From Oscillospiraceae bacterium (GTDB lineage: Bacteria > Bacillota > Clostridia > Oscillospirales > Oscillospiraceae): a stretch of DNA of 64,000 nt. Of the stretch, positions 43,325 to 52,617 are shown one piece after another. The notes under the pieces are model-generated. The model had not been told where the DNA came from. It saw only the letters and a program-made list of their open reading frames with translations, and did not search any database. The translations under genes were made by a program, and so were the position numbers. The stretch is taken from the NCBI GenBank assembly GCA_017861365.1, contig JAGFXR010000003.1:100957-164956 (forward strand). Direction: 5' to 3'. Numbering within the stretch: position 1 is the first letter of the stretch; the number at the start of each line of letters is the position of its first letter.

Positions 43325-44557
43325 TTAATCCGTGCGCAGCGCGTCCACCGGCTGGAGGCCGCTGGCCTTAATGGCCGGGTAAAGCCCGAAGACCACGCCC
43401 AGCACCACGCTTACCAGAAACGCAAGTCCGGTGATGGAGGCGTCGGGCAGCACCACATAGCCAAGCTGCAGCTTGCAGTAGACCGCCGTGGACAGGTAAC
43501 CCACCAGTATGCCCAGAATTCCTCCCATGCCGCACAGCAGGCTGGCCTCAATCAGAAACTGGACGATGATGCTTTTCCGCTGGGCTCCGATGGCCTTGCG
43601 GATGCCGATTTCCCGGGTGCGCTCGGTTACGGTGACCAGCATAATGTTCATAATACCGATGCCGCCCACCAGCAGAGAGATTGCCGCGATGCCTCCCAGC
43701 AGCTTCTGCTGGCTGGCGCTGGCCTCGGTGGCGTAGTCGATGGAGTCATTCATGCTGTAAACATTGTAATAGCCCTTGTTGTTCATGGGGTCATTCATGT
43801 CACCCAGCAGTCCGGACAGGAAGCTGTCCAGACGGGTCACGGCCTGCTGGGTGGCCTCGGCGCTCTTGGCCGAAACCACAAAGTTGGTCATGTCGCTGCC
43901 AACCTCATAGCTGTTGGCAATGGTCAGCACCCTTGAATCGGTGTAGGGAATCACCATCACGTTGTCAAGCGTATAACCCTCGTTGAGAAAATCCTTCTTG
44001 GCATACACGCCAATGACGGTAAAGGGCACTCCGTCCACGTACATGGTTTTGCCCAAAGGGTCGGCGTAATCGAAAAATGCCGTGGCCGCGTCCGCGCCCA
44101 GTACAACCACCTGATGATTTTCCTGAATATCGAGATAGGTGAGGTCGCGCCCTTTTTCAATGGTGAAATTATTGCACACCGACCACTGGTCGCCGCCAAG
44201 ATAGAGGTCAGGCGAATAATCCATGGTGTAGGAGGATTTCGCGCCGAAGGTGATTTTTCCGCTGTAGTAAGCATTTGGGGTTACGCCGTTAACCAGTGTG
44301 TCCATCTGAAGGCAGTATTGATAAAGATCATCAAACAGATTGATATTTTCTTGATAGGAGTACGCGTCCACGCTGATTTTATTGGTGCCCATGCTCTCTA
44401 AGTAATCCATCATCTGCTGTGTCTCGCCCTTGGCGTAGGAGACCAGCGTAATCACCGACGCAAGGCCGATGATGATGCCCAGCATAGTCAGAAAGGAGCG
44501 GCCCTTTCGGGCTCCAATTGATTTGAAGGCGATTTTCAGAGTCTGCCGGAGGTTCAA
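43325..44557 (-). CDS. MacB-type ABC permease (FtsX fold)
   Basis: 410 aa. One TM near the N-terminus (GRSFLTMLGIIIGLASVITLV), a large extracytoplasmic MacB_PCD-like loop (about 50-265), then three TM segments in the FtsX domain (ERTREIGIRKAIGAQRKSIIVQFLIEA). The start is TTG, with the ATPase stop overlapping in TTGA, so the pair is coupled. It functions with the ATPase and the membrane-fusion protein as a MacAB-like exporter of peptides, lipids or drugs (inference from family). Confidence 0.88.
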   Translation of the reverse strand: MNLRQTLKIAFKSIGARKGRSFLTMLGIIIGLASVITLVSYAKGETQQMMDYLESMGTNKISVDAYSYQENINLFDDLYQYCLQMDTLVNGVTPNAYYSGKITFGAKSSYTMDYSPDLYLGGDQWSVCNNFTIEKGRDLTYLDIQENHQVVVLGADAATAFFDYADPLGKTMYVDGVPFTVIGVYAKKDFLNEGYTLDNVMVIPYTDSRVLTIANSYEVGSDMTNFVVSAKSAEATQQAVTRLDSFLSGLLGDMNDPMNNKGYYNVYSMNDSIDYATEASASQQKLLGGIAAISLLVGGIGIMNIMLVTVTERTREIGIRKAIGAQRKSIIVQFLIEASLLCGMGGILGILVGYLSTAVYCKLQLGYVVLPDASITGLAFLVSVVLGVVFGLYPAIKASGLQPVDALRTD

Positions 44558-45249
44558 AGCCAGTCAACCTCCTGCCTGTAGTCCTCAACAATCCTGCCGT
44601 CGGAAACCCGGATGACCCGGGGGGCAATGGCGGCGATGTTATTGTCGTGAGTAATCAGAATGATGGTGGTTCCCTCCCGGTACAGTTTTTGCAGGATGGT
44701 CAGTACATGGGCGCCGGTTTTGGAGTCCAGATTGCCGGTGGGCTCATCGGCCATGATAATCGGGGGGTGGGTGGCGATGGCCCGGGCAATGGCCACCCGC
44801 TGCTGCTGTCCGCCGGACATTTCCGTGGGTCTGTGCTCGGCGCGGTTGCCCAGGTCAACCCGGCTGAGGGCGTCCTCCACCAGCGTTTCCCGCCAGGAGG
44901 CCCGAAGTCCCTGATAGATCAGAGGCAGTTCCACATTTTCCCGGGCGGACAGTGCAGGGATGAGATTAAAGCCCTGAAAGATAAAGCCAATCTGCTTATT
45001 GCGGACAAAGGAGAGCTTTTTGTCGGACAGCTCAGTAACGTCCTCTCCGTCCAGATGATACTCTCCGTAGGTGGGGATGTCCAGACAGCCCAGGATGTTC
45101 ATCAGTGTAGATTTCCCTGAACCGGAGGAGCCGACAATGGCCGCAAATTCCCCGCGGTCAATGGAGAGGGTGACGCCGTTGAGAGCGCGGACTTCGCTCT
45201 CCTCTCCCTCGTTATAAATTTTATACGCGTTTTTCAGCTCAATGAGCAT
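44554..45249 (-). CDS. MacB/LolD-type ABC exporter ATPase
   Basis: 231 aa. Walker [10 protein letters not shown], the Q-loop FIFQGFNL, the signature MSGGQQQR, Walker [13 protein letters not shown] and the switch ITHDN. The MacB/LolD-type N-terminal [10 protein letters not shown] pattern is present. The SD GGAGG precedes its ATG by 7 nt. Operon order is fusion protein, ATPase, permease, SLH protein, all on the minus strand. Confidence 0.93.
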   Translation of the reverse strand: MLIELKNAYKIYNEGEESEVRALNGVTLSIDRGEFAAIVGSSGSGKSTLMNILGCLDIPTYGEYHLDGEDVTELSDKKLSFVRNKQIGFIFQGFNLIPALSARENVELPLIYQGLRASWRETLVEDALSRVDLGNRAEHRPTEMSGGQQQRVAIARAIATHPPIIMADEPTGNLDSKTGAHVLTILQKLYREGTTIILITHDNNIAAIAPRVIRVSDGRIVEDYRQEVDWL

Positions 45250-45260
45250 ACCGCCGCCTC

Positions 45261-47084
45261 CTAACCATATATAACGCTGCCGCTGCTGTCGTCCGTCTCA
45301 CTGGAGGAGTAGCTGTTGAACACCACATCCCCTTCCTCAATCCCTTCTTTGATCTCAACGTTATAGTCATCAGACAGGCCAATGGTGACCGGAACCGCGT
45401 AAAAGCCGTCAGGGTATTGAATGGAGGAGTCCTCCGGCAGGTCTATGGCGGTTTCCGGGCGGGATTCCTTCTGTACGAAAACCACGGAGACGGTTTCTCC
45501 GTCGTCGGTGGTGATGTAGCGCACGTCACTGATGGGCAGTACAACACAGTCCTCGCTCTGGCTGGCGACAAAGCTGTAATAGAGGGTGGTGCCGGTGAGC
45601 AGGGTTCCATCGCTGTTGTCAACCAGCACTGTCACCGGGAAGGTGGTGACATTGTTTTCCGACGTGCCTTCCAGACTCACGGTATCCGCCGTACCGAAAA
45701 AGGAGTTTCCGTTCCAGTCGGTCAGATCAATGCTCATGCCTGTTTTGATATAACTGATATTGCGTTCATCCACGTCCAGGGTGACGGTCATGGTGGTGGT
45801 GTCGGCGATGGAGATAGCGACCCGTCCCGATTCCACATCCTCTCCCGCAACCAGGGAGCATGAAATCACCGTTCCGCTGATGGGAGCCACGGGGTTAAAA
45901 TCGTCCAGCGCCTCCAGCGCCTTGTCCGCTGCCGTCTGCGCCTTGGTCACGTCATCCTGTGCCGTTTGAACCGCCGTTTCCGCGTCGGCAACCGTCTGTT
46001 CCGCGTCGGTGATTTCTTCCTTTTTGTCCGCGATTTCGTCCGAAAAGTCCTCGGGCTTCAGCACCAGCAGGGTATCGCCCGCTGTTACGTCCTTGTAGCT
46101 CTCCAGATAATCGGCATCCACAGTTCCGGCTGCCTTGGTCAGAACGGCGGTGGTGCGGTAGTAGGCGGTGGTGCCGGAATCGTAGGGATAAAGATTGCCG
46201 CCGAGCACGGCGGTGGCCGTCACGCCCGAAGCCAGAGCGCCGGGGTTGTCAAACACCACGACCACCTGGAACAGCGTTGCGCCCTCCGATGAAATCTTGC
46301 GAACCAGATTGATTTCCTCCACACTGCCATTCAGGGTAGTCATGTAGCTTGGAATGGATACCGTGGCGGATTGGCCCACATAAACCTGCCCCTGATAGGC
46401 GTAGTTAAAATAGAGTTCCAGACGGAATTTGCTGTCGTCCACCAGTGTGGCGATCTGGGTGCCCTTGGCGATGTCATCGTCCACCTGGTAGGTTTCCACG
46501 TCCTGAAGCTGTCCGGTAAAGGCTGCTGTAACCTTGCTGTTAGCCAGCGCGGTAGCCTGATCCTCATAAATGTCGTCCAGGGCGTCGTATTGCTCTTGCA
46601 GCGCCTTCTTGTCCTCCACCAGCGTCTCCTGCGCGTCGATGACGTCCTCCTGTGCGGTTTTGACGGCGGCGTTCGCATCGGTGACGGCGTCCTCCGCCGT
46701 TGGGCTACTGATGGAATAGAGCGGATCGCCCGCCATAACCTGCTGCCCTTCCGTCACATAGACGTCGGTTACCGTCCCCGCCGCGGTTAGGGTAATGGTG
46801 GAGGAGGTGTTGGCCTTCGCGCTGCCGCTGCCCTCCACCGTTGTGGAGATGGAGGAGATACTGGCTGTGTCCAGCGTCGGATCCCCCACGGCCTGAGTCT
46901 GGTCGGTAAAGACGAATTTCCAGAGCAGCACCGCAGCCGCTGCCGCCGCAAGAACCACAACCGCAACGGGTATCAGTTTTTTCAGCCGTTTTGTTCGGCC
47001 GCGCTTTTTGTTGGGAGGAAGCGGAGGAGACACCGCTTCCGGGAGAGGAGCTGGCTGCTCTGTCTGTGTGGTACTTTCATTCAT
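45261..47084 (-). CDS. Membrane-fusion (HlyD/MacA-like) protein
   Basis: 607 aa. One TM helix near residues 38-60, then an extracytoplasmic biotin-lipoyl-like region and a long coiled-coil hairpin (AVKTAQEDVIDAQETLVEDKKALQEQ; EITDAEQTVADAETAVQTAQDDV). Two lipoyl half-motifs flank it (ISSPTAEDAV; FNPVAPISGTVI), followed by beta-barrel domains. In Gram-positives such adaptors cross the wall for ABC exporters. The ATG at 47084 is preceded by GGAGG 8 nt away; an upstream frame to 47168 has no SD. Confidence 0.88.
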   Translation of the reverse strand: MNESTTQTEQPAPLPEAVSPPLPPNKKRGRTKRLKKLIPVAVVVLAAAAAAVLLWKFVFTDQTQAVGDPTLDTASISSISTTVEGSGSAKANTSSTITLTAAGTVTDVYVTEGQQVMAGDPLYSISSPTAEDAVTDANAAVKTAQEDVIDAQETLVEDKKALQEQYDALDDIYEDQATALANSKVTAAFTGQLQDVETYQVDDDIAKGTQIATLVDDSKFRLELYFNYAYQGQVYVGQSATVSIPSYMTTLNGSVEEINLVRKISSEGATLFQVVVVFDNPGALASGVTATAVLGGNLYPYDSGTTAYYRTTAVLTKAAGTVDADYLESYKDVTAGDTLLVLKPEDFSDEIADKKEEITDAEQTVADAETAVQTAQDDVTKAQTAADKALEALDDFNPVAPISGTVISCSLVAGEDVESGRVAISIADTTTMTVTLDVDERNISYIKTGMSIDLTDWNGNSFFGTADTVSLEGTSENNVTTFPVTVLVDNSDGTLLTGTTLYYSFVASQSEDCVVLPISDVRYITTDDGETVSVVFVQKESRPETAIDLPEDSSIQYPDGFYAVPVTIGLSDDYNVEIKEGIEEGDVVFNSYSSSETDDSSGSVIYG

Positions 47085-47583
47085 GTACGGTTCCTCCATA
47101 AAACGGAACAAGCCGACCGGATATCGCCAATTCCAATCTATTGCATTCGGCACACCTTGTCCCTGCATATCCAGAATATTCTATCACATTCTGTTCGAGT
47201 CTGTCGTTACAAAGAAATAACAACTCTTTAATATTTAATTAAGACTCCTTTCATAATGGTCATTAGACGGCAAAAACAGGATAAAGTTCCCGATAGGCAT
47301 ACGTTTAAGCAAAGTCGACAAAATTTCCCTGTTGATTGTTGTTTTTACTTCGTGTATAGTCGTATATGTAAAATATGTAAAATTAAGTAAATTTAGAAGG
47401 AAGCAACCGGACTGCCTGACAGGGCACGCACATGTTATTTTGTCGTCCCCGCTTTGTCAAAAGCGGTGTTTGGCTCAATCTGACGATGGCGTGAGGGGGG
47501 CTTAGATTCAGAGCGTGAAACTTTGTCGAACCGTGTGATCGGGGCGGAATGTCCAGGAAAACTGTAGATTAAGGAGAACCTGT
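47085..47583. other. Divergent intergenic region between exporter and SLH gene
   Basis: About 500 nt without a gene. The middle (47340-47395) is AT-rich with repeated ATATGTAAAAT words. The right half (47400-47575) is GC-rich and forms the 5' leader of the SLH gene. I see no match to a riboswitch that I know. Confidence 0.5.
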
Positions 47584-48339
47584 ATGAAGAAATTATCGCG
47601 TACTCTGTCCCTTGTACTCAGCGTTTCCATGGTAGCCGGACTCTGCTCCGACGGTGCTGTGGCCATGTTGCCCGCATCCACCAGCGGCACCTCCACGACC
47701 TGTACAAAGGTGGACAGCCCCTTGGCATACACTTACATCGAAATGAAAACCGCAGACAGCGGCAGCGAGGCCACACTGTCCGCAGAAGAGCCGGTCTTCA
47801 GGGAAGTCTCCACATCGGACTGGTTCTATGACTCCGTCTGCTTCATGGTGGACAACGGCCTGATGAATGGCACTGGGGAAGATCAATTCAGCCCGTATGA
47901 AAATCTCAGCCGTGCCATGCTGGTTACTATTCTATACCGTATGGCCGGAGAGCCGGCGGTGGGGGAAGGGATCTTTTCCGATGTGGAGCCGGGTTCCTGG
48001 TACGAGGCGGCGGTGGCGTGGACAGCGGATAACGAAATCGTGCAGGGCATGGGAGAAAACAGATTTCAGCCCGATACCGTCATTACCCGTGAGCAGATCG
48101 CGGCCATTCTTTATCGGTACGCCCAGCGGTTCGAATATGACGTCACCGCCGCGGGAGACCTCTCCGGCTTCAGCGATGCCGCCACAGTCTCCTCCTATGC
48201 GGAGACTGCGATGCGGTGGGCGGTTGGGATAGGAGTTCTCAAGGGCAGCGACGACGGCGCGCTTCATCCCGCCGATACCGTCACCCGCGCCGAGGCGGCG
48301 GCCATGCTCCAGCGCTTTATGGAGGTGTTTACAAGCTAG
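47584..48339 (+). CDS. SLH-domain surface protein, 251 aa
   Basis: Signal peptide (1-27, with a possible cleavage at VAM). Three SLH units fill residues 75-248 (DWFYDSVCFMVDNGLMNGTGEDQFSPYENLSRA, FSDVEPGSWYEAAVAWTADNEIVQG, FSDAATVSSYAETAMRWAVGIGVLKG). No other domain is present, so it is probably a wall-binding protein of the S-layer type or an adaptor. SD AAGGAGA. It is divergent from the exporter operon and adjacent to the recombinase locus. Confidence 0.9.
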   Translation: MKKLSRTLSLVLSVSMVAGLCSDGAVAMLPASTSGTSTTCTKVDSPLAYTYIEMKTADSGSEATLSAEEPVFREVSTSDWFYDSVCFMVDNGLMNGTGEDQFSPYENLSRAMLVTILYRMAGEPAVGEGIFSDVEPGSWYEAAVAWTADNEIVQGMGENRFQPDTVITREQIAAILYRYAQRFEYDVTAAGDLSGFSDAATVSSYAETAMRWAVGIGVLKGSDDGALHPADTVTRAEAAAMLQRFMEVFTS

Positions 48340-48551
48340 CCGGAAAGCAGTCTGAAACCAAAAGCAACAGCAGAATCTTTGTTAAATACGTTATGGAATC
48401 TCTCCGGTCTTCCTGTTTGGAGGAATGAGCCGGACGGTTTCCCATGGGGCATTTAAAGATTCTGCCGCTTTGATCTGTTTTCTCCCAATTAAGTGATGAA
48501 CGGTGCTTGTTCGGAATATACATGACATAAGAAAACGAGGAGGTATGTCAT

Positions 48552-48713
48552 ATGACCATTCAACACCAGCACCCGGACTATTCGCCGGAGCAGCGAAAGG
48601 CGTTGCTTTTTGAGACACACCGAAGCTGTCGGGCAGAGCTGCAGCGTAATATGGCCCGTCAGACGGGGCTGTTCACCGAGGCTCCAATGGCTTCAAAGGC
48701 TCTGGAGCGATAA
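48552..48713 (+). CDS. 53-aa protein encoded before the serine recombinase
   Basis: Small helical, basic protein (MTIQHQHPDYSPEQRKALLF ...). Strong SD GAGGAGG about 10 nt before the ATG. It ends 15 nt before the recombinase ATG, so the two are co-transcribed. No family is recognised. Position suggests a recombination-directionality or regulatory partner (inference). Confidence 0.6.
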   Translation: MTIQHQHPDYSPEQRKALLFETHRSCRAELQRNMARQTGLFTEAPMASKALER

Positions 48714-48728
48714 GCGACCCGGATACAT

Positions 48729-50186
48729 ATGGTTGCGATTTATACCCGTCAGTCCATTGAGAAAAAGGACAGCCTGTCAATTCAGGGACAGATTGACCTC
48801 TGTGCCAGACAGCTGACGGAGGAATACAAGGTGTACCGCGACAGCGGCTATTCCGGGAAAAACACCAGACGGCCCGCCTTCCAGCGTCTACTTCAGGACA
48901 TTGAGAAGGGTCTGATTACCAAGGTTTATGTCTATCGGCTGGATCGCTTCAGCCGATCTATTATGGATTTTGGTCAGGTTTGGGAGTTTCTGCGGGCGAA
49001 CCGGGTGGAATTTGTCTCTGTGACAGAGCAGTTTGACACCTCCGCTCCCATGGGACGGGCCATGCTGCAGATTATTATGGTGTTTGCGCAGTTGGAGCGT
49101 GAAACCACGGCCGAACGGGTAAAAGACAACTATTACCAGCGTGCCGCGCTGGGCTCCTGGCCGGGAGGCCCCGCGCCCTACGGGTTTTCCATCGGGCGGA
49201 CGCCGGACGGAAACGGACACGCCGTTCCCGCTCTGCGAAAGAATGAATTCGCGCCCACCGTGGAGCGCATTTTCCTGCGTTACGCCCAGGAGGACGTCAG
49301 CCTTGGGCTTCTGGCCCGGGAATTAACCGCGGAGCACAGTCCGCCACCGAGAAGAGACGTCTGGGATAACGTCACCCTGTCCCGGTTGCTTCGAAGTCCG
49401 CTCTATGTTATGGCGGACGAGGACATCTATCTCTATTTTCAGGGAAAGGGGCTTCGCTTTTCCAATGATGTGAGAGACTTCGACGGTTCCCACGCGGGCA
49501 TGGTGATTGGGAAACGCAGCCGCTCCGCTAACAAGTATAACGATTTGGAGGAACAGCATTTTTCCCTGGCAAATCACAGCGGCTTCATTTCTTCGGAGCT
49601 TTGGCTGCACTGTCAGTGGAAGCTTGACCACAATCGGCAGCTCAGCCGGGCAAACCAGGGAAAGCACAGCTGGCTGACGGGACTGATGAAATGCGCCGCC
49701 TGTGGCTACAGTGTCAAGGTGAACCGCGACGGAGAGCGGTTTTATCTGATTTGCAGCAGACGCTCCAACCAGTCGGCCTGCGGGCAGAGTATTCAAGTTG
49801 ATTTGCGGGCGCTGGAACACGGGATTGAGCAGGAGCTGTGCCGACTGCTGGAGGACTGTCCTCCGGAGACTGCCGAGAAACCGCCGGACGGTGCAAGGGC
49901 GGAGCAGCTCGCCAAAATTGAACGGAAAATCCAGCGGCTGATTCATGCGCTTTCCGAGGGAAGCGATGTCACCATCCGCTATATCAACCGGCAGATCGAA
50001 AGACTGGAACAGGAGAAAAACCAGCTTATAGACGCCGGTGCCGCCGGACGGCAGGCGGTTTCCCCGGGATCGGAACAAATTCGGTTTTGTGAGCTGACGA
50101 TGCCGCAGAAAAAGCTGGTGGCAGCCCGCTTTATTGAACGGGTAGAGCTGGCGGGAGAACAGGCGACTGTGAAATGGAGAGTTTAG
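48729..50186 (+). CDS. Large serine recombinase
   Basis: Site-specific DNA recombinase of 485 aa. The resolvase catalytic domain (1-140) has the nucleophile S9 in AIYTRQS, the Arg patch YRLDRFSRS and ERETTAERVKDN. The 'recombinase' domain follows (about 150-260, APYGF). A zinc ribbon is near 320-355 (CAACGYSVKV, CSRRSNQSACG). A coiled coil lies near 395-435. All key residues are present. No att-like repeats or integrated cargo are evident beside it. It may be a domesticated or invertase-like recombinase. A terminator follows at 50228. Confidence 0.93.
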   Translation: MVAIYTRQSIEKKDSLSIQGQIDLCARQLTEEYKVYRDSGYSGKNTRRPAFQRLLQDIEKGLITKVYVYRLDRFSRSIMDFGQVWEFLRANRVEFVSVTEQFDTSAPMGRAMLQIIMVFAQLERETTAERVKDNYYQRAALGSWPGGPAPYGFSIGRTPDGNGHAVPALRKNEFAPTVERIFLRYAQEDVSLGLLARELTAEHSPPPRRDVWDNVTLSRLLRSPLYVMADEDIYLYFQGKGLRFSNDVRDFDGSHAGMVIGKRSRSANKYNDLEEQHFSLANHSGFISSELWLHCQWKLDHNRQLSRANQGKHSWLTGLMKCAACGYSVKVNRDGERFYLICSRRSNQSACGQSIQVDLRALEHGIEQELCRLLEDCPPETAEKPPDGARAEQLAKIERKIQRLIHALSEGSDVTIRYINRQIERLEQEKNQLIDAGAAGRQAVSPGSEQIRFCELTMPQKKLVAARFIERVELAGEQATVKWRV

Positions 50187-50596
50187 CAGGCAAAGAGAGC
50201 CGTTGGCAGCAACTTGTGAAATGGGACAAAGATAGGGGACACGAAAAACCGTGTCTCCTATCTTTTGCTGTATACTGAGGAGAGCAAGATGAAAAAACGT
50301 GAAGAGAATAGCTGAAACGGCAAATCGTCCATACCGTCCTTCAAAATAAAATACAAAAAAATGGAGTTGCAAATATAATTCCAAATTAATTTAAAAAAAC
50401 ATGAAATATAAACCTATATTACCAAAAACGGAGGTTAATTATTATGAATTTGGAACATTTATTCGTTTTGTTTACATAACATTCATTTTTCTTACACATA
50501 CTCTACAAATTCGCAAATTAACATAGAACCAGACAATCGATTACAAACCAACGGTTGTCAAATCATCATTTGCAGGTATGAAAGGAGAACCAAAAA
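50187..50596. other. Intergenic stretch with terminator and AT-rich leader
   Basis: A terminator (50228-50266) is followed by a very AT-rich stretch. An 11-codon frame with a good SD (GGAGG, ATG 50444, stop 50477-50479) lies in it. The 3' end holds the 5' region of the next gene. Nothing else is seen. Confidence 0.5.
50228..50266 (+). terminator. Terminator of the recombinase operon
   Basis: AAAGATAGGGGACACG/CGTGTCTCCTATCTTT stem with T-rich tail, about 40 nt after the stop. Confidence 0.8.
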
Positions 50597-51181
50597 ATGA
50601 AATTTAAGATGATGATGGCAAGCTTGATGGCTACTACAATTCTTGCGACAGGGCTCATCTCGAGCGCCTCAGCCGCCAGTAGTCCTCTCAATACCAGCCA
50701 ACCCACGCAGAGCACGACAGCTGTTCAGTCTCAGCAGACGACGTCTGATCAGACTCAAAAGACGACGTCTACTCAGTCCCAAAAGGCGACATCCACACAG
50801 GCTCAAAAGAATGTCAGTGCCACTGATTTTGGCGCGATGAGCAACTCAGAAATTCAGTCTTTTATCAAGACGCAAACGGATTCTACTACAAAAACCAAGG
50901 TGACAGCGCTCTACAAAACCTATGCAACAAAGGATGACGCTGTTACCTCCGCCAAAAAGGCGCTTGTCGCCGGATTGACAAAGTACAATATCAAGAACTA
51001 TGAAACAAACGGAACCATCGATGTTGACAAAGTTCAGACGGCAATCAATCAGCTGAAAAATTCCACTGCGGTTAAAGAGCTGACAACGTTGCTGACCAAC
51101 TATAAGAACGCCGTGACCGCACATGACACTGCAAAGGAAAGCCTTTTGTCCGCCATGCAAACCGCCGGATATGTTAAGTAA
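50597..51181 (+). CDS. Secreted Gln/Thr-rich protein of unknown function
   Basis: 194 aa. Clear Sec signal peptide (MKFKMMMASLM ... SASA, cleaved near residue 26). A repeat zone of TQxxxTTS(D/T)QxQK units (about 35-72) and a helical, Lys/Thr-rich domain (75-194) follow. No family is recognised. More AT-rich than the neighbours. SD AAAGGAG 9 nt before the ATG; its own terminator at 51246. Confidence 0.75.
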   Translation: MKFKMMMASLMATTILATGLISSASAASSPLNTSQPTQSTTAVQSQQTTSDQTQKTTSTQSQKATSTQAQKNVSATDFGAMSNSEIQSFIKTQTDSTTKTKVTALYKTYATKDDAVTSAKKALVAGLTKYNIKNYETNGTIDVDKVQTAINQLKNSTAVKELTTLLTNYKNAVTAHDTAKESLLSAMQTAGYVK

Positions 51182-51245
51182 GGGCTTCTGAAACAACGGC
51201 AAACCTCCTTTTGAATGGATTAGCAAATACGTTCCTAACGAGACA

Positions 51246-51286
51246 AAACGAGTGAGTATGGATCATGATCCATACTCACTCGTTTT
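51246..51286 (+). terminator. Terminator of the secreted-protein gene
   Basis: Perfect palindrome AAACGAGTGAGTATGGATCATGATCCATACTCACTCGTTT followed by T5. Confidence 0.9.
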
Positions 51287-51442
51287 TGGTTTGGTAGTGC
51301 AACGAACCTGTTTCGGACGCGGGCAAGCGCCAAGCCGCTGAAATGAATTCTTTCCCCATGGACGCCCTCTATTTAAAAAATAGACGCAAGCACTTGCGTT
51401 GTTCCGTTTTACTGTGGTATTGTTGCAAAAAGGGGTGTTTTC

Positions 51443-51781
51443 ATGCTGACGATCTTAAAATCAATCGGATATTTTATTGTGGCTGGTTTATTTGAAATTG
51501 GCGGCGGATATCTGGTCTGGCTTTGGCTCCGTGAGGGCAAAAGCATTTGGTTCGGAGTGGCCGGAGCTGTTGTGCTGGTGCTTTATGGCGTCATTCCGAC
51601 CTTGCAGCCTCAAAGCAGCAGTTTCGGAAAAATATATGCGGCATATGGCGGCGTTTTCATTGCAATGTCCATTCTTTGGGGATGGAAAATAGACAACACG
51701 ATTCCAGACAAATTTGATATCATTGGCGGACTGGTTGCGCTTGCCGGTGTCTGGATTATTATGTATTTTCCCCGCAGGTAG
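51443..51781 (+). CDS. YnfA/UPF0060 small membrane protein
   Basis: 112 aa with four TM helices, the fixed length of the family. Family marks are [38 protein letters not shown] and [20 protein letters not shown]. Related to small multidrug resistance-type transporters. The physiological substrate is unknown. AAGGGG lies before the ATG. Confidence 0.92.
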   Translation: MLTILKSIGYFIVAGLFEIGGGYLVWLWLREGKSIWFGVAGAVVLVLYGVIPTLQPQSSSFGKIYAAYGGVFIAMSILWGWKIDNTIPDKFDIIGGLVALAGVWIIMYFPRR

Positions 51782-51861
51782 AGCCCTGCTTCGGCTGAAC
51801 CCCCATTAGAAAGCTTCCTGGTGGAAGAAGCCACGCTTCGTATGGTAAAAGATTTAACATT

Positions 51862-51979
51862 GAAAAGCCCTCCGAGGATTCAACCAGGGAGGACTCAAAA
51901 ATGAGGGAATACCTCATATTAATTTTTGTCCGCGTTTTCCGCCGCGGTACGGATGCACAAGGCGCCTTTTTAGGCGTCT
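51862..51979 (-). ncRNA. Candidate structured small RNA, copy 2
   Basis: Homolog of the element at 13187-13305 on the opposite strand. It keeps the first hairpin (CGCC-TAAAAA-GGCG), the near-identical core from GCATCCGT to CGCGGACAAAAA, the TGAGG-TATTC-CCTCA hairpin, and a terminator (GTCCTCC/GGAGGGC then TTTT, 51895-51863). Stem bases differ while pairing is kept. Its TATAAT box is at 51991-51986. No ORF with an SD is inside. Confidence 0.7.
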
Positions 51980-51985
51980 CATGTA

Positions 51986-52009
51986 ATTATAGTACAGCAC
52001 CTCTGTAAA
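51986..52009 (-). promoter_or_regulatory. Promoter-like boxes of small-RNA element copy 2
   Basis: TTTACA (52009-52004), 12 nt, TATAAT (51991-51986) on the minus strand. Same arrangement as at copy 1. Confidence 0.5.
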
Positions 52010-52159
52010 ATAGAGACGAAAATTCGATGATGGTTCCATTCATTTTTTCTGTTTTCCCGCCATTCCTTTTAAAGATACAGCCGTTTTTATATGCTGCATA
52101 GGGTGAATTTCGGGTACCAATCAGTTCATTATCTCATACACTGCGGTAGAGGTGATGAA

Positions 52160-52390
52160 ATGATCAATTATATGATTCAACAAGGAGATACTCTGTACAA
52201 AATTGCAAATCAATACAATGTTACGGTACAGGAGATTATAGACGCCAACCCCAATATAAATCCATTTAACCTTTATGCCGGTCAAATTATCCAAATTCCA
52301 TCGCAAAATACGTATCAAGGCCAATTATCATCACAGCAGCGCATGCAGCTGCCAACACAGCAGCCACAGCAACAGCAACAACCAAAATAA
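52160..52390 (+). CDS. Small LysM-domain protein
   Basis: 76 aa: one LysM domain (residues 2-48, MIQQGDTLYKIANQYNVTV, NPFNLYAGQIIQIP) followed by a Gln-rich tail (residues 50-76). No signal peptide. SafA-like spore-coat or cortex binding is possible because single LysM proteins without an export signal are frequent in spore formers (inference). The ATG at 52160 follows GAGGTGATG. A terminator follows immediately. Confidence 0.85.
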   Translation: MINYMIQQGDTLYKIANQYNVTVQEIIDANPNINPFNLYAGQIIQIPSQNTYQGQLSSQQRMQLPTQQPQQQQQPK

Positions 52391-52392
52391 GA

Positions 52393-52429
52393 AACGCCGG
52401 AAGCCTGCCCCGTGCAGACCTCCGGCGTT
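52393..52429 (+). terminator. Terminator of the LysM gene
   Basis: AACGCCGGA/TCCGGCGTT stem directly after the stop codon, then CGTTTTA. Confidence 0.7.
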
Positions 52430-52617
52430 CGTTTTACCTGCTGCTGACGTTGTCTTCCTTGGATATGCTGAACTCCACCGTCACCGGGAACGCCGTCCAA
52501 TATAGGGGCATTTCGTTGGGCTTGCCATAACTTACACGGGCACAAAGCATTGAATCCAGCAGGGCAATATGTTAAACTATATTGAACTTATTTCTCAGAA
52601 ACAATTACAACAAAAAG

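Noticed and set aside
47400..47575. c-di-GMP riboswitch upstream of the SLH gene
   Set aside because: Some ACGCACA-like words occur, but the conserved GEMM tetraloop/receptor pattern is absent.
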